From: CAYGBW01 sp964348185
GTDB lineage: Bacteria > Desulfobacterota > BSN033 > WVXP01
Length of the DNA: 34,001 bases
Reading direction: 5' to 3'
Assembly: GCA_964348185.1 (NCBI GenBank)
Contig: CAYGBW010000128.1
Location: forward strand, 1 to 34,001
The number at the start of each line of letters is the position of its first letter. Position 1 is the stretch's first letter. Positions 15,690 to 24,725 of this stretch are shown in pieces. The notes under the pieces are model-generated. The model had not been told where the DNA came from. It ran no database searches and was given only the letters and a program-made list of their open reading frames with translations. A program made the translations under genes and the position numbers.

Positions 15690-16925
15690 CTAGTGCAATC
15701 CCCCTTTGGGTTGCCAATCCTCCCAGAAACCGTCCGCCTCCTTGGGCTTACCGTAGCCGAGGAGACTGTCGGTCTTCACATAGAGGGGATCTGCCCACCT
15801 CACGTGATCGGTAAACCACCAGACCATCCGGTGGAGCCAGGTATCGGGCTTGTTATAGGAGCAACAGGCAACGCAAATCGTGCACGGTTTGTTAGCGCGA
15901 GCCCAATACATACGGCACGTCTCGGCATTTGTCGGCCACTTGAGTACGCCGCCAGCGTTCGATGTGCTGCTCGGTTCGGCGGTCCGTTCGCCGTATGGAA
16001 TGGACTGGGATGGACACATCTCGGCACATATCTCGCATGCCGTGCAGAACGGCGTTACCCCAAACTCTAGGGGCTCATCCGGTACCAACGGCAGATCGGT
16101 GATGACCTTGCTTATTCGGACCCTGGGGCCAAACTTCGGTGCGATTAACAGGCCGTGCCGGCCCAGCTCACCCAGCCCTGCCTGTATCGCCATGGGGATC
16201 GACAGGGCAACATCATTGGTGGTGCAGTCGATAGCCTCGAAACCGACATTCCTGATGAATGCTGACAGATAAGCATTGGTAATGGCCATTCTGCTGTAAC
16301 CCATGCTGGTAGCCGCACTGGCGATATAGGTTGGGTAACGCATCAGGAGGTCGTAGTCTTGTTCAAAAGCCATAACGACCGCATATTGAAACTCCTCCGG
16401 GATCTCCTGACGTTTAGACTTCCCGACGATCCTTTCTGAGCCACGACCCATGCGGGGTTGCCCCTCGTAGATGTGAGAGTACACCCATCGCCTGTCTAGC
16501 CTGCAAATACCGACCCGGTCAGCCCCGAACCAGGTCGCCACTTTCTTTATATCCCGGGTGATCCTCTGTGGATCGGTAACATCGATCTTTGCCCCCTCTG
16601 GAGGCTTGTACCGGAGGGCGGGCAATTGGGGGTTGGCAGCTGCCATCGCTGCCGTTATCGCCTTGGACTCGGGACTGGGGTTGGGCTTGGACGTGTTGAA
16701 TAGCTCCATCATCGTCCCGCGGCGGCTGGCCCATCTCAATGCCTGGTCTTTCAGGGTATAACCGTGCTTCTCTTTCACTCCACCGACAAAAGACCAGTCC
16801 TCGAGCAGCCCGGCGATCTCAGGATCCCAGTAGGGTCTGTTGAACATCGTGTTCCTCTGGTCAAACCTCTCCACGGGCCCGACGATGTATTTCTCTTCCC
16901 ATTCCTTCAGTGTCAGTTTTCTCAT
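15690..16925 (-). CDS. rdhA: reductive dehalogenase homologue without Tat signal (predicted cytoplasmic)
   Basis: Corrinoid and Fe-S protein of the RdhA family, 411 residues. The cobalamin-binding core shows GYSRMAITNAYLSAFIR, LSIPMAIQAGLGELGRHG, PKFGPRVRISKVITDLPL and FGVTPFC, the order and wording typical of RdhA. Two Fe-S motifs follow: C294-x2-C297-x2-C300-x3-C304-P, and C337 with C348-x2-C351-x3-C355. The usual Pro after the last Cys is replaced by Ser (CCSYNKP). There is no twin-arginine leader (the protein begins MRKLTLKEWEEKYIVGP), no membrane segment and no adjacent rdhB anchor gene. It is therefore unlike respiratory PceA-type enzymes and is not fused to a reductase domain like NpRdhA. 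The ATG at 16925 follows GAGGGTGAG, and a GTG lies two codons upstream. Last gene of an ABC-importer operon. Dehalogenation is the family role, but the actual substrate is unknown. Confidence 0.9.
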   Translation of the reverse strand: MRKLTLKEWEEKYIVGPVERFDQRNTMFNRPYWDPEIAGLLEDWSFVGGVKEKHGYTLKDQALRWASRRGTMMELFNTSKPNPSPESKAITAAMAAANPQLPALRYKPPEGAKIDVTDPQRITRDIKKVATWFGADRVGICRLDRRWVYSHIYEGQPRMGRGSERIVGKSKRQEIPEEFQYAVVMAFEQDYDLLMRYPTYIASAATSMGYSRMAITNAYLSAFIRNVGFEAIDCTTNDVALSIPMAIQAGLGELGRHGLLIAPKFGPRVRISKVITDLPLVPDEPLEFGVTPFCTACEICAEMCPSQSIPYGERTAEPSSTSNAGGVLKWPTNAETCRMYWARANKPCTICVACCSYNKPDTWLHRMVWWFTDHVRWADPLYVKTDSLLGYGKPKEADGFWEDWQPKGGLH

Positions 16926-16972
16926 TCTCACCCTCGAATGTTGCTTTTAGATGGGTTCGACAGGCCAGGACT

Positions 16973-17965
16973 TCACGGGAGATGACAAGCAACAAAATGG
17001 CCGGTCTCTATTTCAACAGATTCAGGCTCCCTTTCTTCACAAACGCCCTCTCTGTAGGAGCACCTGGGATGGAATCGGCAGCCTGGCGGGGGATTAATCG
17101 GTGAGGGAACCTCCCCGGTGAGGGGGACTTTCTCGTTCCCGCCATCAGGGTCGGGCGTCGGACAGAGGGCAAGGAGGGCCTTGGTGTAGGGGTGACTCGG
17201 ATTCTCAAAGAGCCTTGTCCGACCGGCGAGCTCCGCGATTTTCCCCAGGTACATGACAGCAACCCGATCGCACACAAATCTCGCCGCAGACAGATTGTGG
17301 GTGATGAAAAGGTAGGATATGTTCATTTCCTTTTGAAGCGATCTCATCAGGTTCAGGATCTGGGCCTGAATGGACATATCCAAAGCACTGGAGGGTTCAT
17401 CAGCCACAACAAATCTGGGGTTGAGAATCAAAGCCCTGGCAATGGCAATCCTTTGCCGCTGCCCGCCGGAAAACTCATGGGGAAACCTCTTCAGGTGGGT
17501 GGTTTCCAGGCCAACCCTCTCCATGGTTTCACGGCACATCTGCTCCCTCACCTTGGGGCCCTCAACCCCGTGGGCGCAGAGGATCTGGGTCAACATCCTC
17601 CCCACGGTCATTCGCGGGTTGAGGGACGCGTAGGGGTCCTGAAAGATGATCTGCATCTGCCCGCGGATCTTTCTCAGGCCCCTTTCAGGGAGATTACATA
17701 GGTCTACCCCCTCAAAAACAATACTTCCAGAGGTGGGTTCATAGAGCCTCAGGACGGTCCTTCCCAGGGTGGTTTTTCCACATCCGCTCTCTCCCACAAC
17801 GCCTAGCACCTCGCCAACATCCAGTCGGAAACTGATTCCATCCACGGCTTTGAGAGCCTGTCGGTGTCGAAACCCTTTCTTAATGAAAAAGTGCTTCTTC
17901 AGTTGAGTGACCTCCAGGAGGCCCTGATCTTGATCCCTGTTGGGCAATTCTTTTTCTCCTCTCAT
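16973..17965 (-). CDS. oligopeptide/dipeptide-type ABC transporter ATPase (DppF/OppF-like)
   Basis: ATP-hydrolysing subunit of a family-5 solute importer, 330 residues. Walker A is GESGCGKTT, the Q-loop is in IIFQDPYASLNPRMTV, the signature is SGGQRQRIAIARAL, and Walker B is FVVADEPSSALD with the switch His in FITHNLSA. The C-terminal oligopeptide-HPY extension carries CRFHPRCSYREGVC. The ATG at 17965 overlaps the stop of the upstream ATPase gene (ATGA), which decides the start over more upstream in-frame codons. It is followed after 47 bases by the RdhA gene. Confidence 0.94.
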   Translation of the reverse strand: MRGEKELPNRDQDQGLLEVTQLKKHFFIKKGFRHRQALKAVDGISFRLDVGEVLGVVGESGCGKTTLGRTVLRLYEPTSGSIVFEGVDLCNLPERGLRKIRGQMQIIFQDPYASLNPRMTVGRMLTQILCAHGVEGPKVREQMCRETMERVGLETTHLKRFPHEFSGGQRQRIAIARALILNPRFVVADEPSSALDMSIQAQILNLMRSLQKEMNISYLFITHNLSAARFVCDRVAVMYLGKIAELAGRTRLFENPSHPYTKALLALCPTPDPDGGNEKVPLTGEVPSPINPPPGCRFHPRCSYREGVCEEREPESVEIETGHFVACHLP

Positions 17966-18945
17966 GCCGGAAAGCACGCGACCCAGTGTCCCTCCTCCTT
18001 TTCGGTCAGGGGGGGAGATTCCTGTTTGCAAATATCTCTGGCCCGATCACATCTGGGGTGGAATTTGCACCCTGCAGGAGGGCGGGCCAGGTTTGGAACC
18101 GAGCCAGGGATGCTGTTCAGCGTGGAGCGATCCGAGTCCAGCTGCGGGACCGCCCCGATCAGGGCCTGCGTGTAAGGGTGGCCTGGATTTCCGATGAGCC
18201 GGCGAATGTCTGAATACTCCACGATGTTTCCCGCATACATGACCGCGGCAGAGGTGCATATCCAGCTCAATACGCCCAGATCATGGGTGATGAAAAGGAG
18301 TGACACGTTCCTTTCGCGCCTCAGTTCATCGAGAAGGTTGATGATCTGGGCCTGTGTGGAAACATCCAGGGATGTCGTCGGTTCGTCGCAGATGAGGAGG
18401 TCAGGCTCACACGAAATAGCCATGGCAATCATGACCCGCTGGAGCATTCCACCGGACAACTCATGGGGATACTGGGAAAGGATTCGCCGAGAATCGGGTA
18501 TCTGGACGGCGTTAAGAATCTCAAGGGCCCTTTCCCTGACCTGTTTGGTCTCTCCTCGCTGATGAAATCGGATCACTTCCTCGACCTGATTCCCGATGCT
18601 AAAGGAAGGGTTCATTGCAGTTGATGGCTCCTGAAAGATCATGGAGACTTCCTTGCCCCGGACGTCCCGCATCTGCCTTTCGGAGAATTCCAGAAGATCC
18701 TTCCCCTTAAGATAGATCCTGCCCGAGACGATCTCCCCGGGTGGGTTTGGGACGAGCCGCAAGGTGGAGAGGGCTGTTACGGATTTTCCGCAGCCCGATT
18801 CACCAACCAGTCCCAGGCTCTCCCCCTTGCGGATCGTGAAGCTCACGCCATCCACAGCTTTTACGATGCCTTCTTCTGTGAAGAAATGGGTTTGCAGATT
18901 GGTAACCTTCAGAATGTCGGCTGTATTCAGCTCTGCAACTATCAT
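17962..18945 (-). CDS. oligopeptide/dipeptide-type ABC transporter ATPase (DppD/OppD-like)
   Basis: The partner ATPase, 327 residues. Walker A GESGCGKSV, Q-loop MIFQEPSTAMNPSFSI, signature LSGGMLQRVMIAMAI, Walker B LLICDEPTTSLD, and switch His in FITHDLGV are all present. The C-terminal CKFHPRCDRARDIC block is typical of this family. The ATG at 18945 follows GAGGAGG. The frame is open back to 19035, but that extension falls in the repeat-rich gap and looks non-coding. The preceding gap of about 330 bases holds dispersed repeat B and a short GGAGTATTGGAGTACTG-type repetitive stretch, which interrupts an otherwise tight operon. Confidence 0.94.
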   Translation of the reverse strand: MIVAELNTADILKVTNLQTHFFTEEGIVKAVDGVSFTIRKGESLGLVGESGCGKSVTALSTLRLVPNPPGEIVSGRIYLKGKDLLEFSERQMRDVRGKEVSMIFQEPSTAMNPSFSIGNQVEEVIRFHQRGETKQVRERALEILNAVQIPDSRRILSQYPHELSGGMLQRVMIAMAISCEPDLLICDEPTTSLDVSTQAQIINLLDELRRERNVSLLFITHDLGVLSWICTSAAVMYAGNIVEYSDIRRLIGNPGHPYTQALIGAVPQLDSDRSTLNSIPGSVPNLARPPAGCKFHPRCDRARDICKQESPPLTEKEEGHWVACFPA

Positions 18946-19042
18946 GTCAAATCGCCTCCTCTGGGCGGGTTCAAAGGTCGGGAGCCGATCGTCCTTGGAG
19001 TGCTGGAGTATTGGAGTACTGAAGTGTCGCCTCACCCCGTTT

Positions 19043-19219
19043 CAGGATCGCCCCGCTGCGGCGGGACTTGAAGATCGCTCCGCTTGAGCTTGGAGGCTGA
19101 GTATTACACACGGGTCTTTGGATATCGGGAACTGGGTGTCTGAACGCTCTTTTGTCCCAAAATCCGCAATCCAAAATCTGCAATCTAAAATCTACAATCT
19201 ACAATCTAAAATCCAAAAT
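19043..19219 (-). repeat. dispersed repeat B (inverted copy of repeat A)
   Basis: The reverse complement reproduces repeat A: the GATTTTGGATTGC-type tandem units, GTTCAGACACCCAGTTCCCGATATCCAAAGAC, then CCTCCAAGCTCAAGCGGAGCG and a CCCGCCGCAGCGGGG hairpin. It sits inside the ABC operon between the second permease and the first ATPase gene. Confidence 0.75.
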
Positions 19220-19274
19220 TGTACCCCCCTCCAGGGGCATATCAACGCCGCGTCCTCTGGGCATGGCCAGAGGC

Positions 19275-20102
19275 TCAGGTTTTCAGTTTTGGATCCCAGG
19301 CATCTCGAAGTCCATCTCCAATAACATTAAAAGCGAAGACGGTGATCATGATCATAAGACCGGGAAAAAGGGAGTAATAGGGAAAAGTCCGCAGGTACCG
19401 CTGCCCCGCACTGATCATGAGCCCCCATGATGAAGCCGGGGGCTGCATTCCCAACCCGAGATAGCTCAGAATGGACTCAAGCATGATCGCAAAGGCAATG
19501 CCGAGGGTCGCCACCACGATCACCGGTGCCAGCACATTGGGCAGGACGTGCGTGAAGATTATTCTCAGGGGACCGATTCCAGAGGCTTTCGCCGCGAGAA
19601 TGTAGTCCTTCTCCTTGACCGAGAGAACCGATCCCCTCACAATTCTGGCGTATCGGGGGATGGCCACGAGAGCAATTGCCAGCGTGATGGCCGAGAGGCT
19701 CGCCCCCCGAACCGCCACAAAGGAGAGAGCCAAAAGAACCGGAGGAAAGGCCCAGATCACATCCAGAATACGCATGATGATAATGTCGAGGGTCTTCCCA
19801 AAATACCCGGCAAACAATCCGGCCAGGCTCCCAATAAAGGCTGCGAGACTCACCGCCCCAACCCCAACGAGAAGGGAGATTCGAGTCCCGTAAATCAGTC
19901 TGCTCAATAGGTCCCGGCCCAACTGGTCGGTGCCCAGGAGGTGCTCGAACGATGGGGGGGACAGGGTGTTCCCAAAGTCCACCTGCAGGGGATCTCTAGG
20001 AGCGAGAAGAGGTGCGAAGATGGCAACCAGGACCAGAACCATGACCACAACGGCACCGATCAATGCCAGCCGGTGTTTCCTAAATCTTCTGTAGAACGTC
20101 AT
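19275..20102 (-). CDS. ABC transporter permease (DppC/OppC-like)
   Basis: Inner-membrane permease of the family-5 importer, about 275 residues. The N-terminal segment LALIGAVVVMVLVLVAIFAPLLAP, the conserved LLGTDQLGRDLLSRLIYGTRISL, five further hydrophobic segments and the ATPase-contacting EAA-like loop (ILAAKASGIGPLRIIFTHVLPN) identify the DppC side. The ATG at 20102 (MTFYRRFRKHR) is chosen. A TTG at 20150 would add 16 residues, and neither start has a strong ribosome-binding site. Confidence 0.93.
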   Translation of the reverse strand: MTFYRRFRKHRLALIGAVVVMVLVLVAIFAPLLAPRDPLQVDFGNTLSPPSFEHLLGTDQLGRDLLSRLIYGTRISLLVGVGAVSLAAFIGSLAGLFAGYFGKTLDIIIMRILDVIWAFPPVLLALSFVAVRGASLSAITLAIALVAIPRYARIVRGSVLSVKEKDYILAAKASGIGPLRIIFTHVLPNVLAPVIVVATLGIAFAIMLESILSYLGLGMQPPASSWGLMISAGQRYLRTFPYYSLFPGLMIMITVFAFNVIGDGLRDAWDPKLKT

Positions 20103-20181
20103 CGGTTCCCCCTGGGCGGATGGTCCGGTGTGAATCCTCCCGGTCTCCAAGCCCGCCTTGGGTCAGCGGGTTCTTTTCCAT

Positions 20182-21123
20182 TCAGGACGTCCGGGTATCG
20201 TAACGGATCCTCGGGTCAAAAAATGTATAGGATAGGTCCACCAAAAGGTTGATTACGATGAAAATAACGGCGACTAGGAGAACCACGCCCATGACCACCG
20301 GATAGTCCCTTTCCATAATGGCATCATAGGCCAGTCCTCCCATTCCCGGCCACCGGAACACCACTTCCGTAACCAAGGTTCCCCCCAACACCCTGCTCAG
20401 TTGAAGCCCCAGGTTGGTGACCACAGGAACCATGGCATTTCTCAGGGCGTGCTTCAGAATGATTCGGGCCTCAGGGAAGCCCCTTGAACGGGCTGCCACG
20501 ATGTAGTTTTCACGGAGGACCTCAAGCATACACGAGCGGGTAAGCCTGGCCGTCATGGCCATGAAAGGGGTCGAAAGGCAGAAAGCGGGCAGGATCAGAT
20601 GAACCAGATCGGGTGGATCCCCGCGACCTCCGGCGGGTAACAGATCCAGATAGAGGCTGACTAGGAGGATCAACATCATTCCCCACCAGAAAATCGGCAT
20701 GGAAACGCCGAGTTGAGCTCCCACCATGGACGCGTAGTCGATTTTACTGTTCTGTTTTAGAGCCGAAATGATCCCAGCGGGGATCGACACAGCAGCAGCA
20801 ATGAACATGGCAGAAAGGGCCAGACTGAATGTGGCGGGAAACCTCCTGAATATCATCGTGGTCACTGGTTCCCCGGAATGAATCGATTGGCCGAGATCCC
20901 CAGTAACGACTCCCTGGAGATGGCTCAGGAATTGCACATGGAGGGGTTTGTCCAGTCCCAGGTACGCTTTCATCTCCTTGTATTCGGCCTCTGTATACTG
21001 AACGTCAAGCATGAGGAGAACGGGGTCACCGGGAATTACGTGGGTTATGGCAAAAACCAGCAGGAGCACCCCGAACAAAACCGGAAACATCTGGGCAATT
21101 CTTCCGAGGATATACCGGGTCAT
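20182..21123 (-). CDS. ABC transporter permease (DppB/OppB-like)
   Basis: Inner-membrane permease, 313 residues, starting MTRYILGRIAQMFPVLFGV, with the family pattern HVIPGDPVLLML after the first helix. The EAA-like coupling loop is YIVAARSRGFPEARIILKHALRNAM. Five further membrane segments follow, and the protein ends with DLSYTFFDPRIRY, a standard DppB tail. It pairs with the DppC-like permease to form the channel, with a gap of about 80 bases between the two genes. Confidence 0.95.
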   Translation of the reverse strand: MTRYILGRIAQMFPVLFGVLLLVFAITHVIPGDPVLLMLDVQYTEAEYKEMKAYLGLDKPLHVQFLSHLQGVVTGDLGQSIHSGEPVTTMIFRRFPATFSLALSAMFIAAAVSIPAGIISALKQNSKIDYASMVGAQLGVSMPIFWWGMMLILLVSLYLDLLPAGGRGDPPDLVHLILPAFCLSTPFMAMTARLTRSCMLEVLRENYIVAARSRGFPEARIILKHALRNAMVPVVTNLGLQLSRVLGGTLVTEVVFRWPGMGGLAYDAIMERDYPVVMGVVLLVAVIFIVINLLVDLSYTFFDPRIRYDTRTS

Positions 21124-21246
21124 GGCCCACCCTATGGGTAGAGGGATTCTGTTTTCAGTCCAACCGGATTTGTGAGGCCGGCTCTGAAAGAGAAGGCAGC
21201 CGACTCACCACTCTGGGAGGGAAGGTTTCTCCCCCCCAGAGGGAAT

Positions 21247-22839
21247 CTACGGTTCAAGCCACATGTTGGCCCACGTGTTGGTTACGTAAATGTTTGCCGT
21301 ATTCGTGACTCGCACACCCTTTACCTTCTGGTTATGAGCGATCAACATCCGGAAAGGAAACAAGGCCAGGGCGGCTGCATCCCTTATGAGGGTCTTTTCG
21401 GCCTCATGGTAGTATTTGACGCGTTCTGCCTCGGTCTGGGCTGCTTCCGACTTCAGAATCCACTCGTCGAATTCAGGGTTGGTGTACCCGCCGAGTGATT
21501 TGCCGTCCGGGCCGGTTGCCGAGTCGGTTTCAAAAAATCTGAGCCCTAAAGCAGCGGCTATTCCGAAACCCTGCCCATACCCGGCCATATCCCATTCGAT
21601 TTTGGGATCTCGCTGAACCTTGTCGAACCATATGGCATGAGAAAGGAGCTGGAGATTCAGGGGCACACCGATCTGGGCCAATTGGACCTTGGCCGCCTCA
21701 CCCGTGTTTTTCCCGGGAGCCCAGGTGGAATCGAGCCAGTAGATCGGAGGAATCTTCTTGCCCCCGTCCTTCTCCACGGCCTGAATCAGCTTCTTTGCCT
21801 CCTCAGGGTTGTACTGTGGAACGAGCTCAAGGGCTGCTGGGTTGAAGTATTTGGAGTATTCAAAGAGTGTTCTCGCGTAGTTCCCTGACTTGAAAGCGAA
21901 GGCGTTGATGACGATGTTTTTCCAGTCAGCCCCCGTCAAGACCGCCTTCCGGAATCGAACATCGCTCATGGGCCAGCGCCTCACATTGAAGTAGAACTTA
22001 TGCAAAACGGTCGGGTTAATCACGGTCTGATAGGTGAGGTTGGGATCCTTATCCAGAATGGGCTTGGCCTCATCAAAGAGGGGGGCGATGTCTATTTCCC
22101 CCTTCTGTAAGGCGATCAATCGGGCGTCATCGGAACGGTAGAAATTGTATACAACGCGATCCACGTAGGGCTTCGGGCCCCAGTACTCGTCAAATCTCTC
22201 CAGGACGACTCTTTCCTTCGGCTTGATCTCTACCACCTTGAATGGGCCTGTCCCCACCGGGTGCATATTGAACTCTTCTCCCCATTTCTCCGCCTCTTCC
22301 GGAGGAATAATCCCCCTCATCGCCATGCCCAGGATCCGGATTAAAGGCGCGAATGGCTTCTCAAGGGTGACCTTTACGGTATAGGGATCAACGACCTCCG
22401 CCTTTTTCAGATACTTGATCAACTGCCTGTATCTAACCGGCTTCCACCCCTCTGGCGTTTTGATCCTCCAGTCAAAATTGGCCTTCACGTCCTCGGCCGT
22501 CATCTCTCTGCCGTTGTGAAACTTGACCCCCTTCCTCAGACGGATGATCCAGACCTTGTTATCCTGGGTCTCATAGCTGGTTGCGAGGCATGGCACCATG
22601 CTTTCCAGTCCATTTTCTCCCCAGTTGAAGAGATAATCATAAATCATGGTGGCACTGGGAACCATGGTCTCGGTCGTCAGCTGACGGGCATCCAATCGAT
22701 TGAACTGGGGTATCCGTACCCCGATACGCAGGGTTCCCCCGTATCTCGGCTCACCGGCAGGGGCAACCGAGGAGAAAAGAATCATACACAGAGCCACCCA
22801 AGAAATGACAAAAATACCGCGAAAGGTTTGATTCCTCAT
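21247..22839 (-). CDS. ABC transporter solute-binding protein, family 5
   Basis: Periplasmic receptor of the importer, 530 residues. The N-terminus is a signal peptide (MRNQTFRGIFVISWVALCMILF, ending near APAGEP). The mature part has the family-5 blocks RYGGTLRIGV, WIIRLRKGVKFHNGREMTAEDV, MHPVGTGPFKVVEIKPKERVVLERFDEYWG and ALQKGEIDIAPLF. No lipobox Cys is visible, so it is probably soluble in the periplasm. The ATG at 22839 follows AAAGGAGGAG, and a GTG two codons upstream is a less likely start. Family 5 covers peptides, nickel, opines, sugars and glutathione, so the ligand cannot be read from the sequence. Confidence 0.94.
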   Translation of the reverse strand: MRNQTFRGIFVISWVALCMILFSSVAPAGEPRYGGTLRIGVRIPQFNRLDARQLTTETMVPSATMIYDYLFNWGENGLESMVPCLATSYETQDNKVWIIRLRKGVKFHNGREMTAEDVKANFDWRIKTPEGWKPVRYRQLIKYLKKAEVVDPYTVKVTLEKPFAPLIRILGMAMRGIIPPEEAEKWGEEFNMHPVGTGPFKVVEIKPKERVVLERFDEYWGPKPYVDRVVYNFYRSDDARLIALQKGEIDIAPLFDEAKPILDKDPNLTYQTVINPTVLHKFYFNVRRWPMSDVRFRKAVLTGADWKNIVINAFAFKSGNYARTLFEYSKYFNPAALELVPQYNPEEAKKLIQAVEKDGGKKIPPIYWLDSTWAPGKNTGEAAKVQLAQIGVPLNLQLLSHAIWFDKVQRDPKIEWDMAGYGQGFGIAAALGLRFFETDSATGPDGKSLGGYTNPEFDEWILKSEAAQTEAERVKYYHEAEKTLIRDAAALALFPFRMLIAHNQKVKGVRVTNTANIYVTNTWANMWLEP

Positions 22840-22931
22840 TTTCACTCCTCCTTTTTATGGGTTCTTGAAAGCACAATCCTAGGTTTTCCAGCTCATCATC
22901 ATCCCCCCCTCCTTTCTCAACCCCCCAGGGT

Positions 22932-24695
22932 TTACTCTGGCCTCTTGATGGGTTTCTTAGAGAAAATGATCCCTCCCTCACCATCCGTTTTCAGACCCAG
23001 AAAGGCAAACCAGTTTTTGTCGTCTCTATCCGGATAGTCGATGCGCTTTAGCAGGGCTCGACTTTCTTTCCTCTCTCTTGCCGCCGACATGACGAGCCTT
23101 CCACACGCCATGAGGCTCTCAACTTCCAGGCACCTCATCAGATCATGGGGGTTGTCAGCCCACAACTGACTCGATGCCTGAAGATCTGAAAGGCGATCCA
23201 GTCCCCGCTTGAGCATTTCGTCAGAGATGACGTCGCCCATGTATGTGTCAATGATGTCCTGGAGGGCGTATTCTACCTCCAGCCAGTTATCCCCCCCCTC
23301 TCTGCCGGTTAAATCCCGATACCGCTCCATCACTCTGTCGATGGCTGACTTTTCCACCTCAACGGGCGTTTTTACCTGAGCCGCCTTCTCGGCCGCTCTC
23401 ATTCCGGCGTGCCATCCCGTGGTGACCGCTCCCGGACCTGAAGACCAGGGCACCCCACCGATTTCATCGCCTGCGGCGAAGAGTCCCCAGACCCCGGATT
23501 CGCAGTCCCGGTCCACCCAAACCCCCGAGGCAGAACTGGCAGAGATTTCCCTGTCCAAGGGGCCCAATTCGATCTTGTCCCGCTTCAGGTCAATTCCATG
23601 ATCTCTGAAATACTTGGCCAGGATCCACATCTTCCCCTCGTTCCCCATGGACCACTCAGCGTATTTGATCTCCTCGTCGGTCCCTTCGGCAAAATCGAGG
23701 TAGAGGGGCCTATTCCCCTCCCGGTACTGCTTTGCCAGGAGGGCCCGAAGTTTCTGTCCCTCAAGGAATCTTTTCCGACTCTCCTCGGCTGAAATCTTGA
23801 CCTTCCCCAGGTTTTGCCAATCGTAAAAGTAGGTCCGTGGGTAAACCACATTTCCCTTGGCGTCTACCACCCTGGCCGCTGGTTGCACCGTGTTTCGCGG
23901 TGCTCCCCCGGCCATGGTGTAGTTCTTGAATCCTAATCCAAACGAAAGGGGCCCAAGGAATTCCATGTTAATCACCTCGGCACCCGCATTGAGGGCCAGC
24001 AGCTTTCCGTCCCCTGTGCTCCCCGAGGGGTGAAGGCGCCGGTTAAAATTGTTCCCCATTACACTCCGGCTCAATCTGCTGAGCCGCCCGGAAGAGGCGA
24101 GCACGACAGCCTTGGTCTCGAATAGATGCACGACCGGTTCCCTCGTGCTTACCCCTACTGCCCCGCAGACGCGTCCATCGACCGTGACAAGGTCTGTGAC
24201 CATGACCCGGTTCACGATTTGAACACCTCGATTTTTTGCCTCATCGGTCAGTTTTGGCTTCAAGTCGCGGCCGTCAAAATTGAACGAACTGGGGTTGCTG
24301 TGAAACTGCGGCACGATGCGAAATTTCCCCGGGATGGGACTGTCGTCGAAACGGAAATTCAGCCCGAACTTCTCCAGGTCCAGGACGCGGTCATAGCTCG
24401 TTGCCGCGATGAGACGCAACAGGTCCCATCGGATGAACCCTCCATAGGCCACTGCCTGGGCATGGTCCTCCATCAGGTCTTCAAGTGTCCAGCCCATCCT
24501 TTCGTGTATCGGAGGGATGTAGGCCCAGAGATGATCGATACCCGTGCCGCTCGAGCCACTCCGGTTCGTGTTGGCCTTCTCTGCGATCGTGACCCTGAGG
24601 CCAGACTCACTCGCCTTGATGGCAGCCATGCAGCCTGCAACTCCCCCCCCCACTACCAGTACATCCGTTTTTGCAGTCTCTGTCCGGAATTCCAT
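22932..24695 (-). CDS. FAD flavoprotein of the fumarate reductase/AprA type
   Basis: FAD-binding oxidoreductase, 587 residues. The N-terminal dinucleotide motif is DVLVVGGGVAGCMAAIKASE (about residues 11-30), followed by the acidic ribose-binding AEKA and RSGSSGTGIDH. The cap and second FAD contacts include KAVVLASSGRLSRLS, HPSGSTGDGKLLALNAGAEVINMEF, and the C-terminal GVWGLFAAGDEIGGVPWSSGPGAVTTGWHAGMRAA. The layout is that of SdhA/FrdA and adenylylsulfate reductase alpha. The pairing with a small dicluster ferredoxin is AprAB-like, but the rest of the dissimilatory sulfate pathway is not nearby. No signal peptide, so it is cytoplasmic. The ATG follows GAGGAGGAGG. The substrate is unknown. 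Confidence 0.88.
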   Translation of the reverse strand: MEFRTETAKTDVLVVGGGVAGCMAAIKASESGLRVTIAEKANTNRSGSSGTGIDHLWAYIPPIHERMGWTLEDLMEDHAQAVAYGGFIRWDLLRLIAATSYDRVLDLEKFGLNFRFDDSPIPGKFRIVPQFHSNPSSFNFDGRDLKPKLTDEAKNRGVQIVNRVMVTDLVTVDGRVCGAVGVSTREPVVHLFETKAVVLASSGRLSRLSRSVMGNNFNRRLHPSGSTGDGKLLALNAGAEVINMEFLGPLSFGLGFKNYTMAGGAPRNTVQPAARVVDAKGNVVYPRTYFYDWQNLGKVKISAEESRKRFLEGQKLRALLAKQYREGNRPLYLDFAEGTDEEIKYAEWSMGNEGKMWILAKYFRDHGIDLKRDKIELGPLDREISASSASGVWVDRDCESGVWGLFAAGDEIGGVPWSSGPGAVTTGWHAGMRAAEKAAQVKTPVEVEKSAIDRVMERYRDLTGREGGDNWLEVEYALQDIIDTYMGDVISDEMLKRGLDRLSDLQASSQLWADNPHDLMRCLEVESLMACGRLVMSAARERKESRALLKRIDYPDRDDKNWFAFLGLKTDGEGGIIFSKKPIKRPE

Positions 24696-24725
24696 TCGAC
24701 CTCCTCCTCTAGGGGCAAGTCGGAC

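Noticed and set aside
19165..19220. Short tandem units (AAAATCTGCAATCTA type) considered as a CRISPR array
   Set aside because: Units are only about 10 bases, without unique spacers, and they are part of a dispersed repeat also present at 15502.
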